A stretch of 64,000 bases of DNA from Burkholderia pyrrocinia (GCF_018417535.1 NZ_CP070978.1:2046001-2110000), one strand, 5' to 3'; shown: positions 47,897 through 57,119, counted from the stretch's first letter. Notes: generated by a model not told the origin, from the letters alone. Numbers and translations: made by a program.

Positions 47897-49008
47897 CGTT
47901 CCAGGTCCGAAAGGAGTGAATGAAGGTCGCCACACTGCGTCGCGTGCGACACGTCGTGTATGTCGAGCAGCATCAGCCCGCAACTGAAGCCGGCGCCCGA
48001 ATCGATCAGCAGCACGCGCTGACCGCGCTCGAGCTGACCGCTCCGTGCAAGCGCCGCGAGCGACACGAACGGATCCGCCGTGCCGGTATGTCCGACGGTC
48101 AACCCGTATTCTTCGTAGTGGCGCACCGCAAGACTGCGAAACATGCCGGCATAAAGCGGCTTCGTGATCGCGCGGCTCAGATGCGGCGTGATCAGCCAGT
48201 CGGCGGGCCGCGTGCCGAGATCGGTTGCGCCGAGCACGTCGTCGCGCAGCCGCGCGAGCGCGGCGCCGATTGCGTCGAAGAAGCGTTCGCGGCCGTAGCG
48301 CTCGATAAAGGCTTTCTTGCTGGCCCGCACGCCGAATTCACGTGCCGCATGCCCCGCGTCCTCGATGTGCTCGTCGGCGTGACGATGCATGCCTTCGAGT
48401 TCCGGCACGCTGGCTATCGACAGATGCCGGACCCGCGCGAAACCGGGTGTACGCCCGAACAGGACGGCAGCCGCCGCGTCGCCATAGAGCACGCCATAGT
48501 CGCCGCGCCAGCGGTCAAACGACGAGGTGCCGAAACGGTCGGCACCGACAACCAGCGCATCGCGTTCCTCGCCTTGCGCGGCGCCGCGCAGCGCGTCAAG
48601 CGCCAGTCGCGCCGCGACAAACATCGCGTTGCAGCCGTGCGAGAGCGAGAACGCAAGCGCCTGCGGGGCGTTCAGCACGCGCTGAAGAAAGGCAGCCGGC
48701 TGCCAGAGGCGTGCATTGCCGTGCCGGTGAATCGACGCGTAGCTCAACTGCACGAGCCGAGCGCCGTCGGCGCCGGCCACGTCGAGCGCCGTGCGCGCAG
48801 TCGCGAGCGCCATGTCTGCCGGCCACCACTCAGACTCGATCGCGATCGACAAATAGCCGTCCTTCGTGTGTTCCTCGTCGCCATACCAATCGCGCCCGAT
48901 CGCCTCATAGACCGTCACGCGCGTGGCCGGCACATAGGAAGCGCAGGTCCGGATCCAGAATTCGTCCGTTGCGGGCGCGTGGCCGGCAGTTCGCTTCGGA
49001 TCACTCAC
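47893..49008 (-). CDS. KAS III-like acyltransferase (thiolase fold)
   Basis: This 371-residue protein has the FabH-like thiolase fold. The nucleophile lies in LSHGCNAMFVA (about 140). The second His lies in LITPHLSRAI. The usual catalytic Asn (NTSAA in FabH) is replaced: the segment reads VGHTGTADPFVSLAAL. Family members with altered triads act as acyl transferases in secondary metabolism rather than as ketosynthases, so that is the more likely role. It starts at GTG 49008 with GGAGG upstream, overlapping the LysR gene end (GTGAGTGA), and ends in a 4-bp overlap with the monooxygenase gene. Confidence 0.82.
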   Translation of the reverse strand: MSDPKRTAGHAPATDEFWIRTCASYVPATRVTVYEAIGRDWYGDEEHTKDGYLSIAIESEWWPADMALATARTALDVAGADGARLVQLSYASIHRHGNARLWQPAAFLQRVLNAPQALAFSLSHGCNAMFVAARLALDALRGAAQGEERDALVVGADRFGTSSFDRWRGDYGVLYGDAAAAVLFGRTPGFARVRHLSIASVPELEGMHRHADEHIEDAGHAAREFGVRASKKAFIERYGRERFFDAIGAALARLRDDVLGATDLGTRPADWLITPHLSRAITKPLYAGMFRSLAVRHYEEYGLTVGHTGTADPFVSLAALARSGQLERGQRVLLIDSGAGFSCGLMLLDIHDVSHATQCGDLHSLLSDLER

Positions 49009-50023
49009 GATCGCCCTCCACGACAGAGTCGAGCCGGCCATCGTCGACACGCGCCGGTGGAAGGTTTGCCTGGATCACGTCACAGCAGATCGCCGCGACA
49101 GCGCGCACCGCGCTCGACCGGCTCGAGGTCTCGAGCAGCGACATCCAGACTGGAAGCACCGACTCGCCGGGCCCGTCGCCGGACGGTTCGAAGCGCACGA
49201 GTCCCGAGTACCCGCCGATCATGTAGTCGGGCAGCATGGCGGTGCCGAAACCGTCGCGCACGAGGGTCGCGACATCTTCGAGATGCGTGATGTGCAGCTC
49301 GGTCGAGCCGTTTCCGCTCACCTGCCGCCCGAGCCAGACGCCGTCGCGAAAGCTCCAGACCGGCAACACCGAGCGCTCGCCTTCCCGACACGCGCTCGAC
49401 GCGGCCATCGACATCGTCAGTTCCGCGAGGCGGCGAATCCGCCGCCGGCCGCGATCCGGCCGCGTGAAGCCGAAGCTCAGGTCGGCGTCGCCGATATCGC
49501 GCTGGCGCGCACAGAAGGTCGTGACGCTCACCGTGATCCCCGCGTTTGCCGCGAGGAACGGCGGCAACGCGGGCAGCAGTAGCCGTGCGAGCATCGAATC
49601 GACCGACAGGTTGACGTGGTCCATCACGGTGCCGCCCCCCTTGATCGACTGTTCAAGCACGCCGAACGCATCGCTGATCTGCTCGCAGTTCTCAAGCACC
49701 TGGCGGCCGGCCATGGTCAGTTCGATGCCGTGCGGCCGGCGCTGGAACAGGCAAAGGTCGAGCATGTCCTCGAGCTGCTCGATGCGACGGCTCAGCGTCG
49801 CGACGCTGACGCCGAGCGTCTCGGCCGCACGCCGCATCACACCGCATTGCGCGAGCACGACGAAATGGCGGTATGCGTCCCAATCCCAATGCAAATGATT
49901 GCGCCGCTTCGTGTCCGCCAGCGCGGCCGCACTCATGGACACTGAAACCGGCCGGGCGCACTTGCCCGCCGACGTGGCGGGCAAATCACTGGCGTTCGTG
50001 TCGGGGGGAACTCGTTGCAACAT
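49001..50023 (-). CDS. LysR-family regulator inside the biosynthetic operon
   Basis: This 340-residue protein has a LysR helix-turn-helix (about 50-105, MRRAAETLGVSVATLSRRIE) and a periplasmic-binding-like effector domain. It is unusual in being cotranscribed with its probable target: its last codons overlap the start of the KAS III-like gene, and it lies on the same strand rather than divergent. The N-terminal 40 residues precede the domain; a later start (around MSAAALADTKRRN) is possible. The effector may be the cluster product. Confidence 0.82.
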   Translation of the reverse strand: MLQRVPPDTNASDLPATSAGKCARPVSVSMSAAALADTKRRNHLHWDWDAYRHFVVLAQCGVMRRAAETLGVSVATLSRRIEQLEDMLDLCLFQRRPHGIELTMAGRQVLENCEQISDAFGVLEQSIKGGGTVMDHVNLSVDSMLARLLLPALPPFLAANAGITVSVTTFCARQRDIGDADLSFGFTRPDRGRRRIRRLAELTMSMAASSACREGERSVLPVWSFRDGVWLGRQVSGNGSTELHITHLEDVATLVRDGFGTAMLPDYMIGGYSGLVRFEPSGDGPGESVLPVWMSLLETSSRSSAVRAVAAICCDVIQANLPPARVDDGRLDSVVEGDRE

Positions 50024-50082
50024 GGGAGCCTCTGGGCAGTGTCACGAACATCGATACGATCCGAGGGGACAGCTCGGGGCGG

Positions 50083-50817
50083 TCAGCCATGCACATGGGC
50101 GGTCGACGCACCGTCGACCAGCAGGTTCGCGCCGGCAATGAAGCTCGCTGCCGGGCTCGACACGAACGCGACCACGCGACCGATCTCGGCCGGGGTGCAG
50201 AGGCGGCCAAGTGGATTCGCCTGCACGGTCGCCTCGTAAATCTCGGGCGCATTTCGCTTGATTTGCCCCCAGAAACCGCCCTCGTCATAGGTGTCCCCGG
50301 GCGAGACGACATTGACGCGGATGCCGTCTGTCACGTGTTTGCGTGCGAGCGACTTCATGTAATGCGCGAGCGCGGCCTTGACGCTGCCATAGGCCTCGAA
50401 GCCCGGCGTGGCGAAGCTGCCGGCCTTCGAGCCGATGTAAGTGAGTGCCGCATGCGGCGAGCGCGCGAGTTTGGGCAGCACCGCTTCGACGCCCGCGATC
50501 GTTGCGCGCAGGTCGGTGTCGATCGACGCGTCCCAGTCGCCCGAGATCGCGCTGACGTTCGGCACGAAGATATCGATCACGTCGATGCCGGAAATCCAGC
50601 GCGCCAGCGCACCCGGCTCCGTGACGTCGAGCGACGTGCCGTGTACTTTGCCGGGCTTGCCCGCGAGCGCCGCCTCGACGGTCGCGACACGATCGGCCGA
50701 GCGCGAGCAGAACCAGACGTTCGCTCCCTCCGCCGCGAGCGTCTCGACGATCGCGAGACCAATGCCCGCCGTGCCGCCCGTGACCACCGCATTCAATCCG
50801 TTCAATTGCAGATCCAT
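50083..50817 (-). CDS. Short-chain dehydrogenase/reductase
   Basis: This 244-residue Rossmann enzyme has TGGTAGIGLAI (about 13-23) and the catalytic Ser and YGSVK (in YIGSKAGSF and EAYGSVKAALA). The NNAG motif is altered to PNVSA. GGAG precedes the ATG at 50817. It is followed after 59 bp by the LysR gene. It probably reduces a keto group in the cluster product, by inference. Compare the neighbour at 39506-40264, which lacks the tyrosine. Confidence 0.88.
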   Translation of the reverse strand: MDLQLNGLNAVVTGGTAGIGLAIVETLAAEGANVWFCSRSADRVATVEAALAGKPGKVHGTSLDVTEPGALARWISGIDVIDIFVPNVSAISGDWDASIDTDLRATIAGVEAVLPKLARSPHAALTYIGSKAGSFATPGFEAYGSVKAALAHYMKSLARKHVTDGIRVNVVSPGDTYDEGGFWGQIKRNAPEIYEATVQANPLGRLCTPAEIGRVVAFVSSPAASFIAGANLLVDGASTAHVHG

Positions 50818-50918
50818 GTCGACTCCTGAGTTGCGTAATGGGGAAAATGAAGACAAAGCCCGTCCTCGCCGGCGCGAGGCGCGCGCCGGCGGAACGTCGG
50901 TTGCAGCGGAAAAGTCGG

Positions 50919-51761
50919 CTATTTCGCGGCAGTCGGGCCGCTGTGCTGCGCAGCGTCCTCGATCATTGCGGCGACGGTGTCGGGGTGGGACAGGATCGAT
51001 GCATGGCCGGACGGAATCCTCACGATGTGCGCGTTGATCCGCTGCGCCATCCATTCCTGCAGCGCCGGATCGACGATCTGGTCACGCGTCGACACCGCGT
51101 ACCACGACGGCTTGCTGTGCCAGGCGGCAACCGCGACCTTGTCGTCGAACGCGTCAATCGACATCGGCAGTTGCGAGGCCGCCATCACGCGCACGACCTT
51201 CTCGGGCGTGTCGTGCGCAAGCGCCTGCCAGTAGCCGGCCGGATCCATCAAATAGTTGCCGTAGCGGTCTTCGGTGACGGCCTTGAGACCCGGCATCGTC
51301 GCCTGGGCTGCCGTATGCTTCTGCAAGTCGTGGACCGATTCGCCGACGTCGGGCGCGAGCGCCGCGACGTAGACGAGCGCGGTGATCTTCGCGTCGGTGC
51401 CGACCTCGGTGATCGGCATACCTGCCCACGAATAGCCAACCAGCACCGTAGGGCCACTCTGCCGCTCGAGCACGCGGCGCACCGCAACCTCGTCATCGTG
51501 CAGCGAGGTCAGCGGGTTCTGCACGGCAGTGACGGTATAGCCCTTGTCCTGCAGTATCTCTGTCACGCGCGACCAGCTCGACGCGTCGACGAATGCACCG
51601 TGGACCAGCACGATGTTGCGGACCGGAACGGCAGCCGCCGCATCGGTCTGCGCGACAGCCGGCATCGACGCCATGGCGATGCCGGCCGCCGCGACCGTTG
51701 CCGCGATCATGCGTGTGATTGATGTCGGACGTGAATGCTTCCGCAGTCGGTATTTCTGCAC
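50919..51761 (-). CDS. Secreted alpha/beta hydrolase
   Basis: This 280-residue protein has a signal peptide (about 15-40, ATVAAAGIAMASMPAVAQ), then the hydrolase core with IVLVHGAF (oxyanion-hole region), nucleophile in VLVGYSWAGMPI (the GxSxG Gly after Trp is Ala here), and a His near the end (IPSGHASIL). It probably hydrolyses an ester or lactone in the periplasm. GTG at 51761 follows GGGAGAGGG. It is divergent from the LysR gene at 52101, across an AT-rich gap. Lactone turnover of a signal is an attractive guess only. Confidence 0.8.
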   Translation of the reverse strand: MQKYRLRKHSRPTSITRMIAATVAAAGIAMASMPAVAQTDAAAAVPVRNIVLVHGAFVDASSWSRVTEILQDKGYTVTAVQNPLTSLHDDEVAVRRVLERQSGPTVLVGYSWAGMPITEVGTDAKITALVYVAALAPDVGESVHDLQKHTAAQATMPGLKAVTEDRYGNYLMDPAGYWQALAHDTPEKVVRVMAASQLPMSIDAFDDKVAVAAWHSKPSWYAVSTRDQIVDPALQEWMAQRINAHIVRIPSGHASILSHPDTVAAMIEDAAQHSGPTAAK

Positions 51762-52100
51762 GGCCCTCTCCCTGTATCGGTTCCATTCGGCGAATCTGCA
51801 TCGGAAATCGCATTGCAACGCCAGTTACCTCTCCCGCGCCCTGTCCGACTCCGTGGTCCGATTAATTAATCGGCAAAACGTGATGTGTTGGTGTAATTTT
51901 GTCGATCTCTTTATATCTGATACAGTAGCGGCCAGTATTTATAGAAAACAATCAAATTGAAGAATCCGTCAGATCGAAAAACAAAAGAAATATTTCAATT
52001 TGCTTTCTACCGAAAAAGAAATAGCGAGTATCAGGTCGGCATGATGTGAATTACCGACGTGACGAGAATTAATCTGACGGGACTTTTACCGAGGGCCATG
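51762..52100. promoter_or_regulatory. AT-rich divergent control region with 16-bp palindrome
   Basis: This gap is far more AT-rich than its surroundings. It contains ccgattaattaatcgg at 51858-51873, a perfect 16-bp palindrome about 97 bp upstream of the hydrolase start, and a long-spaced inverted repeat CCGTCAGAT (51966-51974) / ATCTGACGG (52072-52080) before the LysR gene. The palindrome is a good candidate operator for that LysR regulator, which is divergent. Confidence 0.6.
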
Positions 52101-53045
52101 ATGGATCGTTTCACGAGCATGTCGGTTTTCGTTCGCGTGGTCGAAACCGGCGGATTCGCTGCTGCGGCTGAAGTCACGGGCATTTCAGCGGCCATGGTCG
52201 GGAATCATATTCGTGCGCTCGAAGCCCATCTCGGTGCGCGACTGCTGAATCGCACCACGCGGCAGCAAAGCCTGACCGAGGTCGGGCGCACGTATTACGG
52301 CCAATGCGTCAGCATTCTGTCGCAAATGGAGCTGGCCGAATCCGATGCGCGCGAAATGACGGCCGTCGCGCGCGGTGTATTGCGTGTCACCGCGCCCGTG
52401 TCGTTCGGCGCGCAGTGCCTGACGCCGGCGCTCTCGCGTTTCCTGGAGCAAGCGCCGAACGTCGAGGTCGAACTGACGCTGTCGGACCGTCTCGTCGAAC
52501 TCGTCAACGAAGGCTTCGACGTCGCGATCCGGATCGGCCACCTGCCGGCCTCGAACCTGATCGCACGCCCGCTGATTCCGTACCGGATGGTTGTCTGCGC
52601 GGCGCCGGCCTATCTCGAACGGCACGGCACGCCGCGCGATCCGGGCGATCTGATTCATCACGAGTGCCTGTCGTTCGGTGTCCACCGGCGTACGCGCGAA
52701 TGGCGCTTCTACGAGGCGAACGGCGAAGGTCGCGCCGTTCAGATCGGCGGACGGCTCACGGTGAACCACGGCCCTGCACTGCGGATGGCCGCGCTCGCGG
52801 GCGCGGGCATCCTGATGCAGCCCGAGTTGCTCGTCGCCGACGATCTGCGCAACGGCTCGCTCGTGCAATTGTTCGAAAACGAGCGGATGCCCGAGCGTCC
52901 GATGCATCTCGTTTATCAGCGCGACATCAACATGCCGCTGAAGGTCCGGCATTTCGTCAATTTCGTGCTCGACACCTGGCGACCCGACTCCGCAGCAGGC
53001 GACACCGCGCCTCCGCCAACGATGATGGATGCGCCCGCCGCGTGA
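52101..53045 (+). CDS. LysR-family regulator
   Basis: This 314-residue protein has a standard LysR N-terminus (MDRFTSMSVFVRVVETGGFA, helix-turn-helix to about residue 60) and an effector domain. The start at 52101 follows GAGGG. It is the only plus-strand gene between 39.5 and 56.8 kb, which makes it the likely main regulator of the flanking minus-strand operons. It is divergent from the hydrolase/SDR/KAS III unit and convergent with the dienelactone hydrolase gene. Confidence 0.9.
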   Translation: MDRFTSMSVFVRVVETGGFAAAAEVTGISAAMVGNHIRALEAHLGARLLNRTTRQQSLTEVGRTYYGQCVSILSQMELAESDAREMTAVARGVLRVTAPVSFGAQCLTPALSRFLEQAPNVEVELTLSDRLVELVNEGFDVAIRIGHLPASNLIARPLIPYRMVVCAAPAYLERHGTPRDPGDLIHHECLSFGVHRRTREWRFYEANGEGRAVQIGGRLTVNHGPALRMAALAGAGILMQPELLVADDLRNGSLVQLFENERMPERPMHLVYQRDINMPLKVRHFVNFVLDTWRPDSAAGDTAPPPTMMDAPAA

Positions 53046-53115
53046 TAGCGGCACGATAGACGCAGCTCCGCCCGGTACGACCGTGCTTGCGCGCTCGCGA
53101 TCGTCGCACCGTGCA

Positions 53116-53859
53116 TCACCGCGCCTCGCGCACGTGGAGATCGACGATCGCGGCAGCATGCGCACGCGCCATCTCGTCGGCGCGCGCATCGTAGCGCATC
53201 GCCCAGTTCGAGCCACCCATCTCGCGCTTGGTGAAGCTGTGCCGCGCATGGCCCAGCACGATCAGTTGCCATCGTAGTTGCGCCGCAGTGACCTCCTGCG
53301 TAAACGACGAAATCGATTCGGATGGAATCAGCGGATCGCTGCCGCCATGGATCATCGTGAATTCCGCGTCGGTCGCACCTGCGCTCACGGACGCCTCGGT
53401 CGATGGGTCGCCGTGAATCGACACCGCTGCGGTAACGGTGCGATCGGCACGCGCAAGCTCGAACGCGAGCGAGCCGCCAAAGCAAAAACCGATCGTAACG
53501 AGAGGTCCGCGTGCGTGCCAGTGCGGGACAAGCGCAGCAAGGATGCCGGTCAGACGCCGTCGCGTCTCGAGCGGACGCGCACGTGCATAACGGATCACCG
53601 AATCGGCGCGATGGTCATAGCCGTCCGGTTTGTAGCTCTTGCCATAGAAATCGGTCAGCAGCACCTCCGCACCGCACGCGCGGCTGTAGGCCGCGGCAAG
53701 GCGTGCCGCACCGGGCGAGGCGGTGCCTTCGAAGTCCGGAAACATCAGGATGCGCGCACGCGTCTCCTCCAGTCGCGCGTCGTCGTGTCGACGGACGTCA
53801 TGTACGATGCCGTCGACTTCGATATCAAACGTATCGATTGCTGATATGGATGGGGGCAT
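53116..53859 (-). CDS. Dienelactone hydrolase-like protein
   Basis: This 247-residue alpha/beta hydrolase has the Cys nucleophile motif GFCFGG (about 123), Asp in GGSDPLIP and His in GHARHSF, the Cys-Asp-His triad of the DLH family. It probably hydrolyses or forms a lactone. It is the third gene of the AfsA-like operon, 18 bp after the HAD gene. The C-terminus is convergent with the LysR gene. Confidence 0.88.
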   Translation of the reverse strand: MPPSISAIDTFDIEVDGIVHDVRRHDDARLEETRARILMFPDFEGTASPGAARLAAAYSRACGAEVLLTDFYGKSYKPDGYDHRADSVIRYARARPLETRRRLTGILAALVPHWHARGPLVTIGFCFGGSLAFELARADRTVTAAVSIHGDPSTEASVSAGATDAEFTMIHGGSDPLIPSESISSFTQEVTAAQLRWQLIVLGHARHSFTKREMGGSNWAMRYDARADEMARAHAAAIVDLHVREAR

Positions 53860-53877
53860 GGTGGAAACGGAACCTTA

Positions 53878-54636
53878 TCAGGGGATGGTCAATGGAGCGC
53901 CCGAGGTCAGCCAGGCGCGTGGCGGTGTAATCGGCAGTCGCGGCAGGACGCGCCAGCCGCGTTCGGACGCGATGCACTCGAGCGCCGCATCGCCCGCGAC
54001 AACGACGGCCTCGCCGAGCCGCGCGAGAAACGGCAGGTCGGACAGGTGGTCGCCATAACCGATGCACTCGTCCGCATCCAGCCCGAGCTCTTCAAGCAGC
54101 GCGCTGAGTGCCTGCCACTTGCCCTCGCCGATTGTTTGCGGCGGCAGCAACTCGCCCGTCAGGCGGCCGGCCGCGTCGATCTCGAGTTCGATCGACAGCA
54201 CGTAGGTCGCATCGAGCAGCGTCGCGAGCGGCGTCAGGAACAGGCGCGCCGAGCCCGACAGCAACGCGACCGGCGTCTGGTTCGATCGATGCATCTGCAG
54301 CGCCGTGAGTACGGGCTCGATCAGAATCGCGTCGCCGCTTGTCAGCAGACGGTCGAACCAGTCGTCCGCGCAGCGCCGCACGAGCGCCGAGTCGAAGCCG
54401 GCAAACGCGCGATAGAAGTGGCGGTTTACCTGCTCGCGAGAAAGCGTCGCGCCGCTGCGGCGCAGCGCGTCGAACCAGACCGCGAACGGTTCGCCGCCGA
54501 CGCGACCGTCCGCACCCGCACGCGCGGTGAAAAAGTATTCGGCAAAGCTGAAAAGGCCCTTGATCGACAGGATCGTTTCGTCGACGTCGAATACCGCGAG
54601 CCTCGGTACGGTCGAACACCGCGGGAGTGTGCGCAT
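53878..54636 (-). CDS. HAD-superfamily phosphatase (subclass IB)
   Basis: This 252-residue protein has the HAD motifs: FDVDETIL (nucleophile and acid Asp, about 17-20), LLSGSA, the conserved Lys in GEGKWQAL, and GYGDHLSDLPFL. It resembles phosphoserine-phosphatase-like phosphohydrolases with a helical cap. It starts 3 bp after the AfsA-like stop. In actinomycete A-factor biosynthesis, a phosphate must be removed from the condensation product, so a phosphatase next to an AfsA-like gene is suggestive. Confidence 0.9.
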   Translation of the reverse strand: MRTLPRCSTVPRLAVFDVDETILSIKGLFSFAEYFFTARAGADGRVGGEPFAVWFDALRRSGATLSREQVNRHFYRAFAGFDSALVRRCADDWFDRLLTSGDAILIEPVLTALQMHRSNQTPVALLSGSARLFLTPLATLLDATYVLSIELEIDAAGRLTGELLPPQTIGEGKWQALSALLEELGLDADECIGYGDHLSDLPFLARLGEAVVVAGDAALECIASERGWRVLPRLPITPPRAWLTSGAPLTIP

Positions 54637-54639
54637 GAT

Positions 54640-55383
54640 TCACGCCACCATTTGCGTCTGGGTCAACTGCTCGGTGCGGGCGGCCAGCATGCTGGTCGCC
54701 GCCGCATGCTCACGACCGCTGATCCACGACACGTCGAATGCCGTAAACGACACCATGCAGACCGCGCAGAGCGCCTGGGCCTGCCAGATTTCAATCCGCG
54801 CCTCGATCGTCACATTGCCCTTGTCGTTACGCTTTTCCGACAGAACGAAATAGCGCGCGCAGGCGTCGATCGGAAACACGAAGGCCTTGAATTCGGTCTC
54901 CATGCGATGGATCACGAAGTAATGGCGCTTCTTCGACGGCAGGAAGAACTGCTCGGTGACGGCAAGAAATGCCTGGCGTGCCGCCTCGGTAATTCCCATG
55001 CCCTGGATATGCTGGCCCGACATGTGATCGTCGAAGAATTCGTTATCGCCGTCGAAATACAGATCCATCAGGAATTCGCAATCCGTGACCTGCTCGGCAA
55101 GACTCACGACGATATTGCGCGACTTGTGTTTGTGCGCGTCGAAATAGGTCGCCTTGGGACGCCTGGTCGCGATCGACAGTTCGATCATTGCGGGCGCTTC
55201 CGCGTAACGCGCGATCAGCGCCCCCAGTTCTTCGGTATCGACGCCCTGGCCCGGCATGACCTTAAGGCGCTTTGCGAGCGGTTCCTTCGCGATCAGATCA
55301 ATGAATGCCGAGACCGTGAATACCGAGTCATGCTTTTCCGCGAATTGGGAAAACCGATTATGCACCACGTAAACAATTTCCAT
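54640..55383 (-). CDS. AfsA-like hotdog protein
   Basis: This 247-residue protein matches the AfsA hotdog domain: AHKHKSRNIVVSL (about 96-108), then FFDDHMSGQHIQGMGITEAARQAF (about 132-155), the hotdog helix region. AfsA enzymes condense a beta-ketoacyl carrier with dihydroxyacetone phosphate to start A-factor-type butanolide synthesis in Streptomyces. Here there is one clear hotdog unit, shorter than the usual 300. It begins the operon and is followed by the HAD phosphatase (3-bp gap) and the DLH-like gene. ATG at 55383 follows CGGAG. Similarity of function is inferred; no homologue search was possible. Confidence 0.78.
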   Translation of the reverse strand: MEIVYVVHNRFSQFAEKHDSVFTVSAFIDLIAKEPLAKRLKVMPGQGVDTEELGALIARYAEAPAMIELSIATRRPKATYFDAHKHKSRNIVVSLAEQVTDCEFLMDLYFDGDNEFFDDHMSGQHIQGMGITEAARQAFLAVTEQFFLPSKKRHYFVIHRMETEFKAFVFPIDACARYFVLSEKRNDKGNVTIEARIEIWQAQALCAVCMVSFTAFDVSWISGREHAAATSMLAARTEQLTQTQMVA

Positions 55384-55677
55384 TGCGATCTCCGTTGATT
55401 CAATTTAACAAAATCCCCAACCAACGGATCGATTCTATCGAAGTGCCTTTTTTATAAAATACCCAGATCTGAAACAGCCGTTCAGTGATTTGCTATCCAT
55501 GAAACGGGAAAATCGGATATATCGGCAAGCTGGAATCGCCTGCTGTCCACGCCACTCATGCGGTCCTGCATTTGTGCCGCGCATGCCCCGCAAGCCGTGC
55601 CGCTTGCGCGATCCATCTACGCCAAAATGGCCAACGCCCCGCCGGCACACCGACGGGGCAGATTCGGACTACGCGCA
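55384..55677. other. Upstream region of the AfsA-like operon
   Basis: No gene seen. It carries AT-rich promoter-like sequence near the AfsA-like start (rich in TTTATAAAAT around 55450) and ends at the MFS gene's stop codon. Confidence 0.4.
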
Positions 55678-56844
55678 TCAGCTCTTCTGTGGCAGGCCGG
55701 CCGGCGCGAGCGCCTCGCGGCGCACGGTCAGCGACAGCAGCAGGCCGACTACGCTGACGAGCGCGGCCACCCATGGCAGGTTCGTCAAGCCGAGCCCGTG
55801 ATCGATCGCGAGGCCGCCGAGCCAGGCGCCACCCGCGTTGCCCAGATTGAAGGCGGCGATGTTGAAGGCCGAGGCCAGCACGGGAGCGTCCTTCGCATAG
55901 GTCATCACATTCATCTGCAGCGGCGCGATCGTCGCGAACATCGCGGCACCGAACAGGAACACGAGTACGACCATCGCGACTGTGCTATGCATCAGTACAC
56001 CGATCAGCGCGAGTACCGCGATCAGCGCACCGAGCGTCAAACGCAGCGCACCCATCAGGTTGCGGTCGGCGAGCCGACCGCCGACCGGGTTGCCGACCGT
56101 CATGCCGAGCCCGAACAGCAGCAGCAGCGGCGCGACGAATTTCGCGTTAAGGCCCGTGATCTCGGTCAGCATCGGCGCGATATAAGTGAACGCCGTGAAC
56201 GTGCCGCCGAATCCCAGCACCGTGATCAACAGCGCGCGCAGCGTGCTTGCCTGCGTCAGCGTGCGCACCTCCTTCGCGAAATTGTGGTCTTCCGAGCGCT
56301 TCAGATGAGGCACGAGCAGTGCGATTGCGATCGCGGCCAGCACACCGATCGCGGCAACCGCGATGAAGGTCGTGCGCCAGCCAAACCACTGGCCAATCAC
56401 CGTGCCAGCCGGCGCCCCGAGGATATTGGCGATCGTCGCGCCGAGGAACATCGTCGAGATCGCGCTTGCCTGTCGGTCCGGCGCAACGAGGCTCGCCGCG
56501 ACAACGGCACCGAGGCCGAAGAAGGTCGCCTGCGCGAGCGCCGTGACGAGGCGCGCGAGCAGCAGCAGTTCGTAGCTTGGCGCAACCGCACAGGCCAGGT
56601 TGCCAACGGCGAACAGCCCCATCAGACCGATCAGTACCGGCTTGCGCGGCAGGCGCGCGAGGAACGGCGTCAGGAGTGGCGCGCCGACCACCACGCCCAT
56701 CGCGTAGCCGGTCACGAGGAATCCTGCGCTCGAGATCGAGATATGCAGGTCGCGCGCGACATCGAGCAGCAGCCCCATGATCACGAACTCGCTGGTGCAG
56801 ATTGCAAAGGCGCCTATGGCTAGCGCAAAAATGGCAACGGGCAT
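55678..56844 (-). CDS. MFS exporter (drug:proton antiporter type)
   Basis: This 388-residue inner-membrane protein has 12 predicted spans and the N-terminal pattern of AraJ/PbuE/CmlA-type sugar and drug exporters (MPVAIFALAIGAFAICTSEF). The motif APDRQASAIS follows the helix 4-5 region. GGAG precedes the ATG at 56844. It lies upstream of the AfsA-like operon on the same strand, about 290 bp away, and could export the cluster product or a precursor. Confidence 0.9.
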   Translation of the reverse strand: MPVAIFALAIGAFAICTSEFVIMGLLLDVARDLHISISSAGFLVTGYAMGVVVGAPLLTPFLARLPRKPVLIGLMGLFAVGNLACAVAPSYELLLLARLVTALAQATFFGLGAVVAASLVAPDRQASAISTMFLGATIANILGAPAGTVIGQWFGWRTTFIAVAAIGVLAAIAIALLVPHLKRSEDHNFAKEVRTLTQASTLRALLITVLGFGGTFTAFTYIAPMLTEITGLNAKFVAPLLLLFGLGMTVGNPVGGRLADRNLMGALRLTLGALIAVLALIGVLMHSTVAMVVLVFLFGAAMFATIAPLQMNVMTYAKDAPVLASAFNIAAFNLGNAGGAWLGGLAIDHGLGLTNLPWVAALVSVVGLLLSLTVRREALAPAGLPQKS

Positions 56845-57119
56845 GACTGATTCTCCAGATCGAAAAAACAGGCGCCCAGTGTCCCGGCAATAGAGATCGG
56901 CATAAAGCCGATAGCGGTGTTTTCAGTTCGCAGCAGAATTGCGGAATCGTGAAACGATTTTTGGACGGGACGGGTAGGCATGCATCGCTCAGCGCGGACT
57001 GCACACTTGGAGGGAATTCGCCGACAGCCACGCAGCTGCGGATACCGCATTAATAGATCAACGCTCGTCGGCTCCGTCGGCATGCTTTGCGCGGAGTGCT
57101 CCCTTGACACCACCGTCGC

